From contig CM067546.1 of assembly GCA_034509755.1 (NCBI GenBank), positions 35,052,383-35,116,382 on the forward strand: a stretch of DNA of 64,000 nucleotides, read 5' to 3'. The notes beneath the pieces were generated by a model that made no database searches, had not been told where the DNA came from, and saw nothing but the letters and a program-made list of their open reading frames with translations. The stretch comes from Anisodus tanguticus. Its lineage: Eukaryota > Streptophyta > Magnoliopsida > Solanales > Solanaceae. Below, piece by piece: positions 32,715 to 44,067 of this stretch; within the stretch, counting starts at the first letter, position 1; each line of letters starts with the position of its first letter. A program made the position numbers and the translations under genes.

Positions 32715-32719
32715 AGTTT

Positions 32720-32950
32720 TGAAAGAATTAATCTCTTGATTATTTTTATTGAATGAATAGGTATATATACAAGTTGCAATCTCCAAATATGAAAAATCCT
32801 ATTCCTACTAAACTTTTAATATCCTAGTTTTACTTGTACAAGAATTCTACAATTATGGTAATTATACAACATAATTTAATACTTCTATTTATGGTACAAG
32901 ACTAGCCAAAATCGTGTATATCATAGGGATATACACAGTATATTATATCA
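32720..32950 (-). repeat. 3' LTR of Copia B
   Basis: Plus strand TGAAAGAATTAATC to TATTATATCA. The polypurine tract CTGCGGGGTG (minus) follows at 32951-32960. Confidence 0.9.
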
Positions 32951-32960
32951 CACCCCGCAG

Positions 32961-33491
32961 TCATAGCGGGCGATTGTCATACGTTGAGACTGTCCCTAAA
33001 ATCTTAAAATAAAACCGAGAGAAGGCCCTTCGTAAAGATGTCAGCAATTTGGTATTGCGATTGCACATGTAAGATGCGTACTTGTCTACGAGCTACCTTT
33101 TCGCGAACAAAGTGAATATCCATCTTGATATGTTTAGTGTGTTGATGTTGGACCGGATTTCTAGAATGATAAACTGCACTAACATTATCACAGTAGACCA
33201 ATGTAGCTTTCTGAATAGGAAAGTGTAGTTCTAACAAAAGATTACGCATCCAACATGATTCTGACATCACATTCATCACGCCTCGATACTCGGCCTCTGC
33301 TCTGGATCTTGATAATGTAGCTTGTCATTTTGCAGATCACGAGATCAAGTTATCCCCAAGAAATAACAATAACTAGAATTCGAGCGTCTGGTATCATGAC
33401 ATCCACCCCAATCAATATTTGTATAAGACACAAATGTAGAAACAGACGTAGGATACAAATGCAAATCATAATCAAGTATGCCCTGGATGTA
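32961..33491 (-). pseudogene. RNase H of Copia B
   Basis: 33004-33279 has SCWMRNLLLELHFPIQKATL, VYCDNVSAVYHSRNPVQHQH, KMDIHFVREKVARRQVRI and QIADIFTKGLLSVLF, the second half of Copia RNase H. The first half (WGGCHDTRRSSSYCYF-like and ILKIQSRGRVSRR) is frameshifted between 33280 and 33490. Confidence 0.85.
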
Positions 33492-34480
33492 TCATATAAT
33501 GCATTTGAGCGCATTCATATGCTTAATTCGTGGATCATACATAAACAAACACACATGTTGAACTACATAAGTAATATAAGGCCTTGTAAATGTAAGATAC
33601 TGAAGTGCCCCTGCAAGGCTACGATAGTGGGTGAGATCCTTGAACTTAGTGCCAGATGTAGCACTCAGCTTTGGGTTAGTATCAACCGGAGTTGAAGTAG
33701 ATTTATACGATGACATACCAGCTCTTTCAATGATCTCAACAGCATACTTCCTTTGTGATAAAAATAGACCACCTGAATGACGAGTGACAACAATCCCCAA
33801 GAAATAACTCAAGGGCCCCAAGTCTTTCATAGCAAATTCAAAACTGAGAAGTGTCATGATAGACTTGCGCAGATTATCAGATGAAGCAGTCAATATAATA
33901 CCACAGACATACAACAAAATGTATGCCAAAGAAGTACCACGATGATATATAAAGAGAGAATGATCAGACCGACTGTGAGAAAAACCAATAGAAGATACAT
34001 AATCTGCAAACTTTTATACTAAGCTCGTGGGTCCTGATTAAGTCCATATAAGGACTTCTTCAGCAAACAGACATGATGAGGATGATTGGGATCTCGAAAA
34101 CCCAAGGGCTGATGCATATAAATTGTCTCCTTAAGGTCATCGTGTAAAAATGCATTTTTCACTTCCAACTGATGAATGGGCCATGCTTTTGAGAGAGTTA
34201 ATCTGAGAACAATATAAATAGTAGCTGGTTTGACCACCGGACTAAATGTTTCACCACAATCTATGCCAACATGTTGAGTTTTACCATCACCTACAAGACG
34301 AGCCTTATGCCTCTCGAAAGAACCGTCATAATTTTCTTTATGAGTAAAAATTCACATAGACCGAATAATATTAACACCAGAAGGACGGGGCACCAACTCC
34401 CACATCTTATTTTCAATAAGAGCATTATATTTGTCAGTCATAGACAATTTCCGATTCTGGTCATTTAATGCGGACACAGG
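33492..34480 (-). pseudogene. Reverse transcriptase of Copia B, active site mutated
   Basis: 33492-33929 reads MAYILLYVCGIILTASSDNL, where family members have YVDDI: both catalytic aspartates are replaced (CG). Then FAMKDLGPLSYFLGIVVT, SQRKYAVEIIERAGM and YRSLAGALQYLTFTRPYI. 34019-34237 holds the N-terminal half, VKPATIYIVL, QLEVKNAFLHDDLKETIYMH and SLYGLNQDPRA. The halves are separated by a stop or frameshift around 33940-34020. Confidence 0.9.
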
Positions 34481-34626
34481 GTTACGCGGGAGGGTGGATT
34501 TAAGGATATTAGAATTGAGATTAAAATGTCGTTTTGGTTTAAAATACTCCTTTGACTATGAGTAACGAGCCTTTTACTAGAGGATAAAATGGATGGATTT
34601 TAGGCAATATGTTGAACGGGGACGGA

Positions 34627-35640
34627 CTAGCCAACAGGCAGTGGGCCTGCTAGCCTAACAACTGGAACAAGAACAGTAACAAGCTTGGGATTGGGCTGAA
34701 ACACGGGAACAATACCGAGATCAGTACTGGACCATGTCATCGGCCCACTGGGCAGAACAATGGTTGCGGTAAACTGTGGGCCAGCAGGCAGTGGGCTTGC
34801 TGGCGTATTTTGGTCACGGGACAAGTCGAAAAAATGGTGTATAATATATGGTGAGACCTCGTCATCTAAAAAATTATACGAACTCGGCACAAGACTTCTC
34901 ACTTTAGCAAAAGGAAATTGGGTTTCATAAAAAATAACATGACGACTAATTATGATTTTATTAGATGATAAATCAAAAAATTTGTAACCACGATGATTAG
35001 ACGGATAACCCAAAAACACACAAGTGGTAGAATGAGCCTGAAGTTTGTTAATTGTAGTTGACGGAAAAAATGGATAGCATAAACACCCAAAGACCATAAG
35101 ATGAGAATACGAAGGATCCTTATTATAGAGAACTTTAAGGGGAGATTTAGATGCTAATCCTTTGGTAGGAAGTACGTTAAGGAGTAAGTAGCCATTTGTA
35201 GTGCATGATGCCAAAAAGAAGGGGGTACAGAAGCATGTGCTAATAAAGTTCGGACAATAATGATACGAATTTTTCATTCGGCTTTCCCATTTTTTGAGGA
35301 CGTATGAGGACAAGAAAAATGAAAAACTATGCCATTAGCATCACAAAATTCCCGAAACAACCCATTATCATATTCCTTGCCATATCACATTGAATACTTT
35401 TAATTTTCCGTGCAAATTGGGTATGAGTGAATGCTCTAAATTTTAAGAATGTGGAAAAAATATGAGACTTTTCGATAAAGTAAAGGTCCACAAAAAATTA
35501 GAATAATCATCCAAAAATAAGATATAATAACGATGGTCCACAGAACTTAACACGAGGGATGTCCATAAATCACTATGAATAATGTCAAACGACATAAAGT
35601 ACTAGAAGTAGAGGCTACAAATGGTAATCTAACATGTTTC
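34627..35640 (-). pseudogene. Integrase of Copia B
   Basis: 34627-35313 contains FGCLCYPFFPSTTINKL, CVFLGYPSNHRGYKFFDLSS and RHVIFYETQFPFAKV, the C-terminal part, then a variable linker. The catalytic core at 35310-35600 is broken by stops; I see only decayed versions of FSFFLVLIRPQKMGKPNEK and the CDMARNMIMGC-like second D block. No intact DDE triad. Confidence 0.8.
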
Positions 35641-36158
35641 CCTAATGGAAAAGAAGGACAAAGTGGAGTACTACGCGTACCCTTACAAGAAATAAAATTA
35701 TTTTTATGCAAAGAGGAAATAATAGACGATTCCGGATGACCCAAATATGCATGCCACAAGGAAGGAGCAAGGGCGGCAAAAGTAGACGGCGTGGCTTGAA
35801 TCGCGAAAGTGGTGGTATTTGTGATAGGATAAAGTTGTACCTTACTATTACATCTCATTAGAGGTATTCCCATCTTGAAATCCATCACAGAAAAGCCAAA
35901 TGGATCAAAATTAACAGAAACCCAATTATCAGTGGTGAATTTTAGGACATACGCCAAATTTTTAATTAAGCTAAGAGCATGAAGGGTATTTTTCAAAATC
36001 AGAGGTGGATATGGGGAAGACAAAGTTGTATGTCCATAACCGTCAATTGGAATTGAATTGCCATTACAAACAATAATACCACAATTTTTTCTCAAATTGA
36101 AATAAGACGAGAGAGTACCTTGATCAGACGTCATGTGAGATGTGGCTCTCATGTCCAT
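35547..36158 (-). pseudogene. Protease and pre-integrase domain of Copia B
   Basis: A 203-residue frame: MDMRATSHMTSDQGTLSSYF, where relatives read MDSGATSHMT, so the active-site D-S-G is D-M-R. Then GNSIPIDGYGHTTLSS and LKNTLHALSLIKNLAYVLKF, LWHAYLGHPESSIISSL (zinc-finger HH) and SFPLGKHVRLPF. This is one of the longest open frames of the element, but its catalytic site is lost. Confidence 0.85.
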
Positions 36159-36294
36159 ATACTAATTCACTTCTGGAGGATTTAATCCAAGAGTGTGTAT
36201 TGCGGCCTCAATATCTGTAGGAGTTGGTGTGGGGCCCACTGCCTGGAACGCCTGTGGAGGTCGAGGCCCAAGCAAACCTGCCTGCGACCCCAGC

Positions 36295-37309
36295 TCAGAA
36301 GTGAATCGGCTGCCAGTATTCGGATCCGAGAAACTGGGTCGTCCTGTTGCTGGAACTGGGCCTAGTTACCCGGGTAAGGGTTGGGAGGAAAATAGGGACT
36401 GTTGGACCAATGGCCACTGACCTAGTTCCATGGCCAGGGGGCCCACGGTTGGGATCAGTTGGCCTGCGGCCCACGGCCCCGAGGCCCACTGTCGCTGCCA
36501 CCATTGTTTCGGCCACCTCCGTTACCACCACGATTGCCACCGCGGTTTTTGCCATTATTTTTACGATTTTGACCCTTTTTGACACTACCTTTGTTGCGGT
36601 GTCGGCCAGAATTCTCGGAGAATGAGTGAGGGTCGTCTGACATGGTTCTCATAGTGACGGAATTTGCACATGTAGTTGCCTTTTTAGCTAAGTCGATTTC
36701 TTCTAACGTGAGCATGGAACAAGCATGATAAAAGGGTGGTAGAGGGTTACTTTGACGAAGTAGTGTGCCAACGTCGTTATAGGCCTCAGACAGGCCTACA
36801 ACCATTTGGAGATTAAGACGATCATTGCTAACCGGCACACCAACGTTGCGGAGTTGGTCTGCCTATTCCTTCAGCCTTTTACAATAGGTCGAAACGTTAT
36901 GAAAATCTACCATGTGGACATGTGAAAATTCCTGCTCGAGGGTGACAACACAAGAATTCTTGTTATCTTGGAATATATCATGCACCCTATTCCAAGTTTC
37001 CATTGCCGTAGTGTCGGGCTCAATGATCGTTTGTAGGAGGTCGGTAGAAATAGTGGAATAAATCCATTGGAAAACGGTAGCATCAAGTGTCGTCCATAAC
37101 GTAAGATTTTCCTCGGGGTTAGGCACCTCCTCTGTGTCAGGTGTCGAGGAAATTATGTGATGGAGGACTTGACGCGAGCATGCGTGAATTTTGAATAATT
37201 CCGCCCATGTCGCGTATTGGACGTTTTCCATCTCAAGAACAATATGGATGCGGTTCCTGATGTTGAAAACTGTAATGGATGGATGAAACAGGTTCTTTGA
37301 CGTAGACAT
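36295..37309 (-). pseudogene. Gag of Copia B
   Basis: Start at 37309: SLFHPSITVFNIRN-type N-terminus, VQYATWAELFKIHACSRQVL, ATVFQWIYSTISTDLLQTII, VHDIFQDNKNSCVVTLEQEF and VSTYCKRLKE, then a stop. 36455-36838 continues VSNDRLNLQMVVGLSEAYND and CSMLTLEEIDLAKK, ending in an Asn/Gly/Arg-rich tail. UBN2-type Gag. A stop and frame change around 36850 split it. Confidence 0.9.
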
Positions 37310-37455
37310 AACGAAAGAACAATAGTAGAATTAGGGATTTGGAAGAAAATTTGGGAAGGGAGGAGGAAGAAGTCAACCGGAAACCGAGAAGGGTTCTCGG
37401 AATTTGAGCCGAGAGTAGCGGAAGAAAATTGGGAAGGGAGGTAGTTTAGACATAG

Positions 37456-37467
37456 ATCCTGGTACCA
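37456..37467 (-). other. Primer-binding site of Copia B
   Basis: TGGTACCAGGAT on the minus strand, directly inside the 5' LTR; a diverged initiator-Met type site. Confidence 0.7.
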
Positions 37468-37698
37468 TGAAAGAATTAATCCCTTGATTATTCTTATTGA
37501 ATGAATATGTATATATACAAGTTACAATCTCCAAATATGAAAAATCCTATTCCTACTAAACTTCTAATATCGTAGTTCTACTTGTACAAGAATTTTACAA
37601 TTATGGTGATTATACAACATAATTTAATACTTCTATTTATGGTACAAGACTAGTCAAAACCGTGTATATCATAGGGATATACACGGTATATTCTATCA
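37468..37698 (-). repeat. 5' LTR of Copia B
   Basis: 231 bp, differing from 32720-32950 at a small number of positions by eye, with no length change. Confidence 0.9.
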
Positions 37699-37703
37699 GG
37701 TTT

Positions 37704-38865
37704 ATTTTTCCAACATCGAGTCCAGTTGAAATTTTCATCTTCGATACATAATATATGAAACATAACTAAAATTTTAAACTTGGAACTTTAAAATAAAAAG
37801 TGTAATGAAGTCATTGATGAAAATCTAAAAATTGAACCTTTTAAATTTTTAATTCTGAACATCCGCATCTCTTTATATGTTTGGTCAGTGCTTCAACTAC
37901 TTTGTTAAAGTCGTGGGAACTCATAATTTAGTTTAAAATGGTAATAATGTTCCTTTAAACAGTCAAACTTTTCTCCCTAGTAGAAAAGAAACAAAAGCTT
38001 AAACTTAATTATTCATATGTGTATAATTATATTTTAATTTGGAAAAAAGTATATTACTAAAATGCAATTATCTAGGATATTAAAGTGAATAAAGAGGGAA
38101 GCAGTAAAGGAATTGGAATCTTCCTTTCTGTCAGCGATAATGAGCTCAAACTTTCGGTATAATTTTAATTGAACTTTATAGGTAGGGTATTGAGTTGTCG
38201 AACTTCCATTAATCAGGATCGGAGGACAAGGACTATTCTGTAACTAGTGCTCCAAATTGTTTATACATGGTTTGGTTCGAGTTTTGAATATGAAAACAAT
38301 CATAATAAGAATATTTTCTTGTTTAATAAACTTTACACAATGTGAGTTTGAATTAATTAAAATCCCCAATCAAATATCAAACAGCCCGTGAGAAACAAAA
38401 CAAAAGTGTTAAATTAAACTGTCAGTAGCTAATCTAGAGGTCAATTTTATAACCACCATAGTACTGATTTTATGTGTTCGTGTTTGACTCATCATGAAAA
38501 ATTAAAAATAAAAGAAATAGATTCGATACTTCATCAGTATATGATATATATATATATATATATTTTTTATAGAGAAAAGAGATGCCATAGTTTAACTATG
38601 GTGATACACTAATCAGTTTGGTTCAACCGTTCAAGTAATCAAATGAGAAGGTAAACTTTTGAGAATGAAAACTCTTCATAGAGAATTTTTATTTTCATTA
38701 ATTAACTTATCCGACGTCAATTTAAATTAAGGCATCGGTGCTTCACTAAGTGAAATTATTGCCATAAATATTTTTTATCACCTGGAATTTGTTTTTTATT
38801 CTTTGATTCCATATCAAAATTCTTTCCGTATAGATGACTCAATAATAATCTAGACGTGGTGATGA
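37704..38865. other. Gene-free intergenic stretch
   Basis: AT-rich. It has a (TA)n run at about 38544-38562 and no supportable gene or element. Confidence 0.5.
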
Positions 38866-38873
38866 GTAAAGAC
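38866..38873. repeat. hAT target duplication, left copy
   Basis: GTAAAGAC, repeated exactly at 42331-42338. Confidence 0.85.
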
Positions 38874-38902
38874 TACGGCTGGCCAGTGGGCCGGGACAGC
38901 CC

Positions 38903-39050
38903 GACCCCGAGCCCGCCCCGACCCCGCAAAAAAAAAAAAAAAAAAAAATTACGGGGGCGGGACTCGAACTCGGGATGGGACGATGTCTCGTCCCGCGAGA
39001 CCCGACCCCGCGAGACCCGACCCCGCCCCGACCCCGACCCCGCCCCTTTG
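38903..39050. repeat. Left subterminal CCCGACCCC array of hAT, with A21
   Basis: Short GC-rich units (CCCGACCCCG, CCCGCGAGACCCGACC) around a run of 21 A at 38928-38948. In hAT elements subterminal repeats are the transposase binding sites (family knowledge). Here that role is inferred. Confidence 0.7.
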
Positions 39051-39448
39051 CAAAAATGTCCGTTGCACCAACGGCCATTTTAGATTATGGCCGTTGACCA
39101 ACGGCCATTTTAGCCCCCCCCCCCTCCCCCAACCCCCTACCCCTTAATATTTATTTTTAACCCATAAGTTATTATATTTATACTTTAACTCAATTTTCCA
39201 ACTATAAATAACTCATTTTCTCTTCATCTTTCTCACAAATTTTTCTACAATCTCTCTAATTTCTCAATCTATCTCTCTACAAGTCTACATTGTTTACTAA
39301 ATATTCAATTTTATTTATTCATTTGGGAATTGGTAGTGAAGTTGGCAACTAGCTTGAGGATCTTCCATTATTGTCTGTTTATTTAGTTTAGATCACTTAA
39401 TTTTATTGTCTTTAATTATTTATTTACTTATTTATTATCATAATTAAA

Positions 39449-39905
39449 ATGGAAGGATTAAAAGGTATGTTTAAGGGTAAGGGTGCTTCTTCTAGTAGGG
39501 GCAACCATGGCAAGGGTACTTCTTCTAGTCATCTTATTCCTACACAGGATGATTTTGTTGATACTCAACATTTTCCTACAATACCATTAGATTTAGACCA
39601 GGAGCTATTTTCTGGAACTCAAGAAGACTTTAATTTAGACGATGATCTAGATGATATACCCACTAATGTTGATGACAACACACCCACTAGTGCACCTTCA
39701 ACTGAAATACCTCCTATTCCCCCTAGTATGAGACGAGGTCCAAAGAAACGACCATTAAAATCGATGCATGGACATTTTTTGATAGGGACGTAGAGAATCA
39801 AGTAGCCATATGTAAAATTTGTAAAAATGTTTTAAAATTTAAAGCGGAAAAGGTCACGGTGGGACGGGGGTTTAATTAGACACGTAGTAAGTGCTCATCC
39901 AGCCT
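39449..39905 (+). pseudogene. hAT transposase N-terminus with BED zinc finger
   Basis: The frame from ATG 39449 gives MEGLKGMFKGKGASSSRGNH, an acidic stretch, then RRGPKKRPLKSMHGHF. A frame change near 39780 leads into DRDVENQVAICKICKNVLKF and, after another shift near 39860, GGLIRHVVSAHP. Together these supply the CxxC and HxxxxH of a BED-type zinc finger, the DNA-binding domain of plant hAT transposases. Two frameshifts inside the finger show it is dead. Confidence 0.75.
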
Positions 39906-40085
39906 AGGTATGCCCAATACCAGGCTTCAAAACCGGGTGCGCAAACGCCGCTCCATCGGGACAAGGTTCACATACCGAGATCGTCCGGACCAAGTACATG
40001 GTCAAATTAACCCTATGACGGGGGAATTGTAGGCTCTAAATACAATAAACATAGAGATAGGGAAGCAATATCAAAATTAGTTGCT

Positions 40086-40845
40086 GTGGAGGGTTTGCCT
40101 TTTTCATTTCCTTCATCTCCCGGTTTTATTCATTACATTAGAGATATATATAATCCTGTTTTTAACGGTTTTCCTAGATCAACTGTTAAGAGAGATGTAT
40201 TTAAATTCGCGCATGAATATCAACAATATTTACGTTTTTCATTATATCATTTTAATGGCAAAGTATCCATCACGTCTGATATAGGTCGTAGTACTAACGG
40301 CCATGATTATTTAACCGTAACTTGTCATTGGATAGATTATAAATGGTCTATGCAAAAACGTATTTTAGCGTATAGATATATAGATGATAGGCACACCGGT
40401 ACTTTTATTGCGAGAAAATATTTATCAAGTGTGCGATTATTACGGAATTACCGATAAAATTATGACTATTACATTAGATAACGCTTCTAATAACAATTAC
40501 GCAATTACAATTTTAAAAAATAGTTTAACTCCTTCTTTTCCAGACCATTTTCATATAAAATGTGTGTGCCATATATATAACTTAATTGTAAAGGATGGTC
40601 TATCACTTTTTGAAGACATTCTTAGTAAAATACAATTTGCTATAAACTTTATTTTTAAAAGTAATAAAGTACAACGTAGAAAAGAATATAAAAAAATTTG
40701 TCATGATTGTGGACTACCTTTTAGAAAAATTCCACAAGAAGTATCCACTAGGTGGAATTCTTTATACGAGCAACTACTTGTTGCTTATGACTATAAATTA
40801 CCTATAACTTTATTTTTTAACTCTCATAATAAAAAGCCAAAGTGA
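40086..40845 (+). pseudogene. hAT transposase catalytic region
   Basis: 40086-40457: MEGLPFSFPSSPGFIHYIRD, VKRDVFKFAHEYQQYLRF, VSITSDIGRSTNGHDYLTVT (first catalytic D in TSDI, where most have TSDxW) and HWIDYKWSMQKRILAY. In the +1 frame 40384-40845: IMTITLDNASNNNYAI (second D), HIKCVCHIYNLIVKDGL (conserved CxxH) and STRWNSLYEQL. The motifs follow the hAT order. A frameshift near 40430 divides it. Confidence 0.85.
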
Positions 40846-41881
40846 TATGATTTTAGATAGTGATTGGGAAAAAATCTCCGAACTTATTGTATTTTTAGAG
40901 AAATTTTTTCAAGCAACAAAAGAATTTTCCGGTATATATTATCCTACTATTTCAACTATGTTATTTTATATAACTCTAATATTTTTATTACTTAGTGAAT
41001 ATATGGAAAAACCAAACTTATAAGGCAAACTATTAAAAAAATGTTTCTCAAAATAAAAAAATATTTTATTCCTATTCCCTCTATTTATATTATTGGTTTC
41101 GTATTAAATCCTACTATTAAAATAGACGGTACTAAATCACTAATTGAAACTATTTACGATTGTATAGAAGTACTACCACCTCCAAGTCCCAAAAATCTAA
41201 ATCACCCACCACCTATTGAACAAACTAAAGAAGAAGTATTGTCTAGCGTAGAACACCAATGCAAAAATATATATAGATTTTATCAACAAGAAAATGCTAG
41301 TAACTTACCAGCTTCCATACCATCTTCTTCATCTTCAATACAACCTCACAAAAGACATCTTTGTTTCGCGGCTAGTATTGAAAGTCTCGAAATAGAATGT
41401 GCGGTCGTACCTCTACTACTAACCAAATTAGCGAGTTGGATATTTTTGTTTTACGGGGTTCGTACCGTATCAAGAAGTTATCAATGAAGATGGATATGAA
41501 GACTTGCCGAAATACCGGAGGGGAATGAGAAGACCTTTCCGACACTTTCATTGATGGCTCGAGATGTTTTGAACATTCAAGCGTCGTCAATCTGCGTCGA
41601 AAGCGCTTTTTTCTGCGTGCAAATATCAAATAGGAGACCACAGACACTCATTAGCCGGAGACGACTTGGAAATTGCGTATTATTCGAGAGATTGGATACG
41701 AGCGGAGCGGAGAAGGTGCGGTCAACCGGAGATCAACGAAGAAGATGATGAAAACTACAACGAAATCTTAACCGAAGGTAGTGGAAGCGACGTGGATCAA
41801 TTTGACCAACAAATACCAATTCCAACCAAAGAACCACATGAAATCATCAAGCAATTAGAACAGGTTTTTTTGAGAATGTAA
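40846..41881 (+). pseudogene. hAT transposase C-terminus with dimerisation domain
   Basis: After a stop at 40845: WEKISELIVFLEKFFQATKE and IYYPTISTM fragments, YFIPIPSIYIIGFVLNPTIK near 41070, then a linker. The hATC dimerisation domain is at about 41420-41720, in pieces: TKLASWIF, SLMARDVLNIQASSICVESA and TLISRRRLGN with FERLDTSGAERR-like / YYSRDWIRAERRR. Ends near 41881 with an acidic tail. Several frameshifts. Confidence 0.8.
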
Positions 41882-42114
41882 TTTTTTTAATTGTAATTTT
41901 ATTATGTAATTTGTAACTTTTGGACAACACCACAAAGTTGCAATTTAGATTTTAGACAATTGTATTTGTATTACAAAAAAATCATGTCTATTAAATAATA
42001 TAAGAGGCACAAAAAAAATGACCTTGGGATGTTTTTATTACACTATCTTATTTTGTTTATTGAGTTTTTTTATACATATGTTATTTAAAAAAAAAAAAAA
42101 AATGAAAACCCGCC

Positions 42115-42320
42115 GTATCCCGCCCCGAGCCCGACCCCGCCCCGAGCCCGCCCCGACCCGAGCCCGACGGGATCGGGATCGGGATCGGACGGACTTGCTC
42201 CGCCTCCCCGCGGACCCGACCCCCGCCGAGCCCGCCGGACCCGACCCCGCCCCTTCTCCCGTCCCGCCCCGACCCCGACCCCGCTAGACCCGGCCCGCCA
42301 GACCCGAGCCCGGCCCACTG
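42115..42320. repeat. Right subterminal CCCGACCCC array of hAT
   Basis: GC-rich units CCCGAGCCCGACCCCG and GGATCGGGATCGG, on the same strand as the left array. Confidence 0.7.
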
Positions 42321-42338
42321 GCCACTCTTAGTAAAGAC

Positions 42339-43148
42339 TAGGGTTGGATCTTAGTTTTGACCTAATCAAGATATTAATGATCCGATGACTTCCATAAACA
42401 AGAAAAACTAATTACTGGTGATTGTTTAATTAAATTCACTTTAGAGAAATCATTAAACTACATCTTACTTAATTAACTGACAAATTGATACTTCCTTCGT
42501 CTCAAATTTTTTGTCGTGATTATTAAAAATAGATGTCTCAAATTATTTATCGTTTTCGAAGTTCAACTTTACCCTCGATAGAATTTTTCTTGAAGACTAG
42601 GAACTCCTTGATTATGGTGTTATTACTATTGTACAAGTACCAACAACAAGTCAACCTTGTTATCTTAAACACCACGTTTTACAAAATGTAATTACTACAG
42701 TGAACAACTTCCACCATATTAGGAGTATAAAATTGGTTCTTAACCCATATTCGTTCTATTGCATTTACTTACAGCACACATTTGCATTTACTATAGATAA
42801 TGTCATTAACACATACTCATTTAATGGAGGAAGTTAAACTGAATATTGTTTTACTATAACCTTAATTATTACTACTAAAATTTGGGAAATTCATGAATAT
42901 CACACCGAGCTTTTGATATATATATATATATTGGCAGTTTTTGGTACTACCAATCTTGAACCAATTATTCTCTTATTCTTTTACTTCCTCTTTTACCAAG
43001 TTAAGAATCAAGTTACTATAACTTGCTTTCTTTAGAATATAGGTATACTGTATATAGTAATAGTAGTAAATTCTTCACTAGTTATAATTATGACAAAAAA
43101 TAAATGTGAAAAAACAAATCAGACTATGCAACATTGTACCCCAGATAA
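42339..43148. other. Gene-free stretch with half a Stowaway
   Basis: At 42489-42515 TA followed by CTTCCTTCGTCTCAAATTTTTTG is a Stowaway-like left end. No matching right end was found, so it is a truncated MITE at best. A (TA)n run lies at about 42918-42931. Confidence 0.4.
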
Positions 43149-43157
43149 AATGGAGAA

Positions 43158-44058
43158 AAAGGGTTAAAAATATCATCTACTTTCTTTTATTAGCTAAGTT
43201 TGTCCTCCGTTATAAGTTAGAGCTATTTATACCCCGCCGTTATCAAAGAAATTGACCTTCAATTGGATGAAATCCCCCAAATCAACCCAATTCCCCAATT
43301 TCACTTAAAATTATCCGATTTTTTCTTTTTAACCCAACCTGACCCATTAGAAGGAAAAAGTTATGTAAGGATAGAAACCTCACATTTAATTTCTTGTTGT
43401 AAAGTCATCAAGGAGGATTAGCCGTTATATTTTCTGATTATACCCAAAGAAGCCAGAAGAGGAGTATTATACAAACATTAAGAAGAAAACGTTTACAAGT
43501 TAACTCATTCTTTCCGGTGATAATCATCCATTATTGTAATTATCAACAGTAATAAGAATACTAAGCATAGTTCAAAATTTGTGAGTACTAAAAAGTAAGG
43601 CATACATATGTGGCCATAGTGTAATGAATGGGTGGTGTAACGTCGTCCATGACGGCGAAGTTGGCTTTCTTCCCACCATTCTCAAGACAAACATGTTTTA
43701 ATAATATTTTACAGCTTTTTGGTCGGAGTTCTTGGCCGGAACGTTGCCGGACGTATTCTTCCCTTAGTGTATTGTCATGGCCATTTTCCACTTGAACCTT
43801 TTGATGATCAAATGGCAGATTCAGTCATTTTTAAGGGAAATGAAATGGGAAAATGGGTTTTAGACTTTAATTTCTATGGGTTAAATTCGTTTTAATGGAT
43901 CGGGTCGGGTTAAAAAGAAAAAAATGATAATTTTAAGTGAAATTGGGGAATTAAGATTGATTTGAGGATTTCATTTAATTAGGATTAATTTTATTAATTT
44001 TAATAATGACAAAAATATAAATAATCCTAATTTGTAACGGAAGAAAAACCCTTTTCCC
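43158..44058. mobile_element. MULE-like element with long terminal inverted repeats
   Basis: The outer ~200 bp on each side are inverted copies: AAAGGGTTAAAAATATC..., CCCAATTCCCCAATTTCACT and TTTTTCTTTTTAACCC on the left; AGTGAAATTGGGGAATTAAG and GGGTTAAAAAGAAAAAAAT on the right. The flanking 9-mer AATGGAGAA at 43149-43157 and 44059-44067 fits the 9-bp Mutator target duplication. The core 43400-43850 is unique sequence without transposase. Confidence 0.75.
43588..43791 (-). other. Open stretch in the core of the MULE-like element
   Basis: A 67-codon minus-strand frame (HDNTLREEYVRQRSGQEL, GKKANFAVMDDVTPP) in DNA that is less AT-rich than its surroundings. No domain recognised. It could be a captured host gene fragment (Pack-MULE) or chance. 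Confidence 0.3.
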
Positions 44059-44067
44059 AATGGAGAA

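Larger units (their letters stand above)
32720..37698 (-). mobile_element. Copia retrotransposon B (complete, decayed)
   Basis: A 5.0-kb minus-strand element with 231-bp LTRs at 32720-32950 and 37468-37698. The flanking 5-mers AGTTT and GGTTT match at four of five positions, so the target duplication has mutated or is 4 bp. Gene order is Copia. Gag and pol are close relatives of Copia C and A. Stops, frameshifts and a mutated RT active site make it inactive. Confidence 0.9.
38874..42330 (+). mobile_element. hAT transposon with degraded transposase
   Basis: 3457 bp with the 8-bp duplication GTAAAGAC. The inverted ends are TACGGCTGGCCAGTGGGCC and, from the right, TAAGAGTGGCCAGTGGGCC. Subterminal regions (38903-39050 and 42115-42320) are made of CCCGACCCCG/CCCGAGCCCG units that read on the same strand at both ends, so they are direct and not inverted. 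Between them is a plus-strand transposase in several frames. It is a former autonomous element, now dead. Confidence 0.9.
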
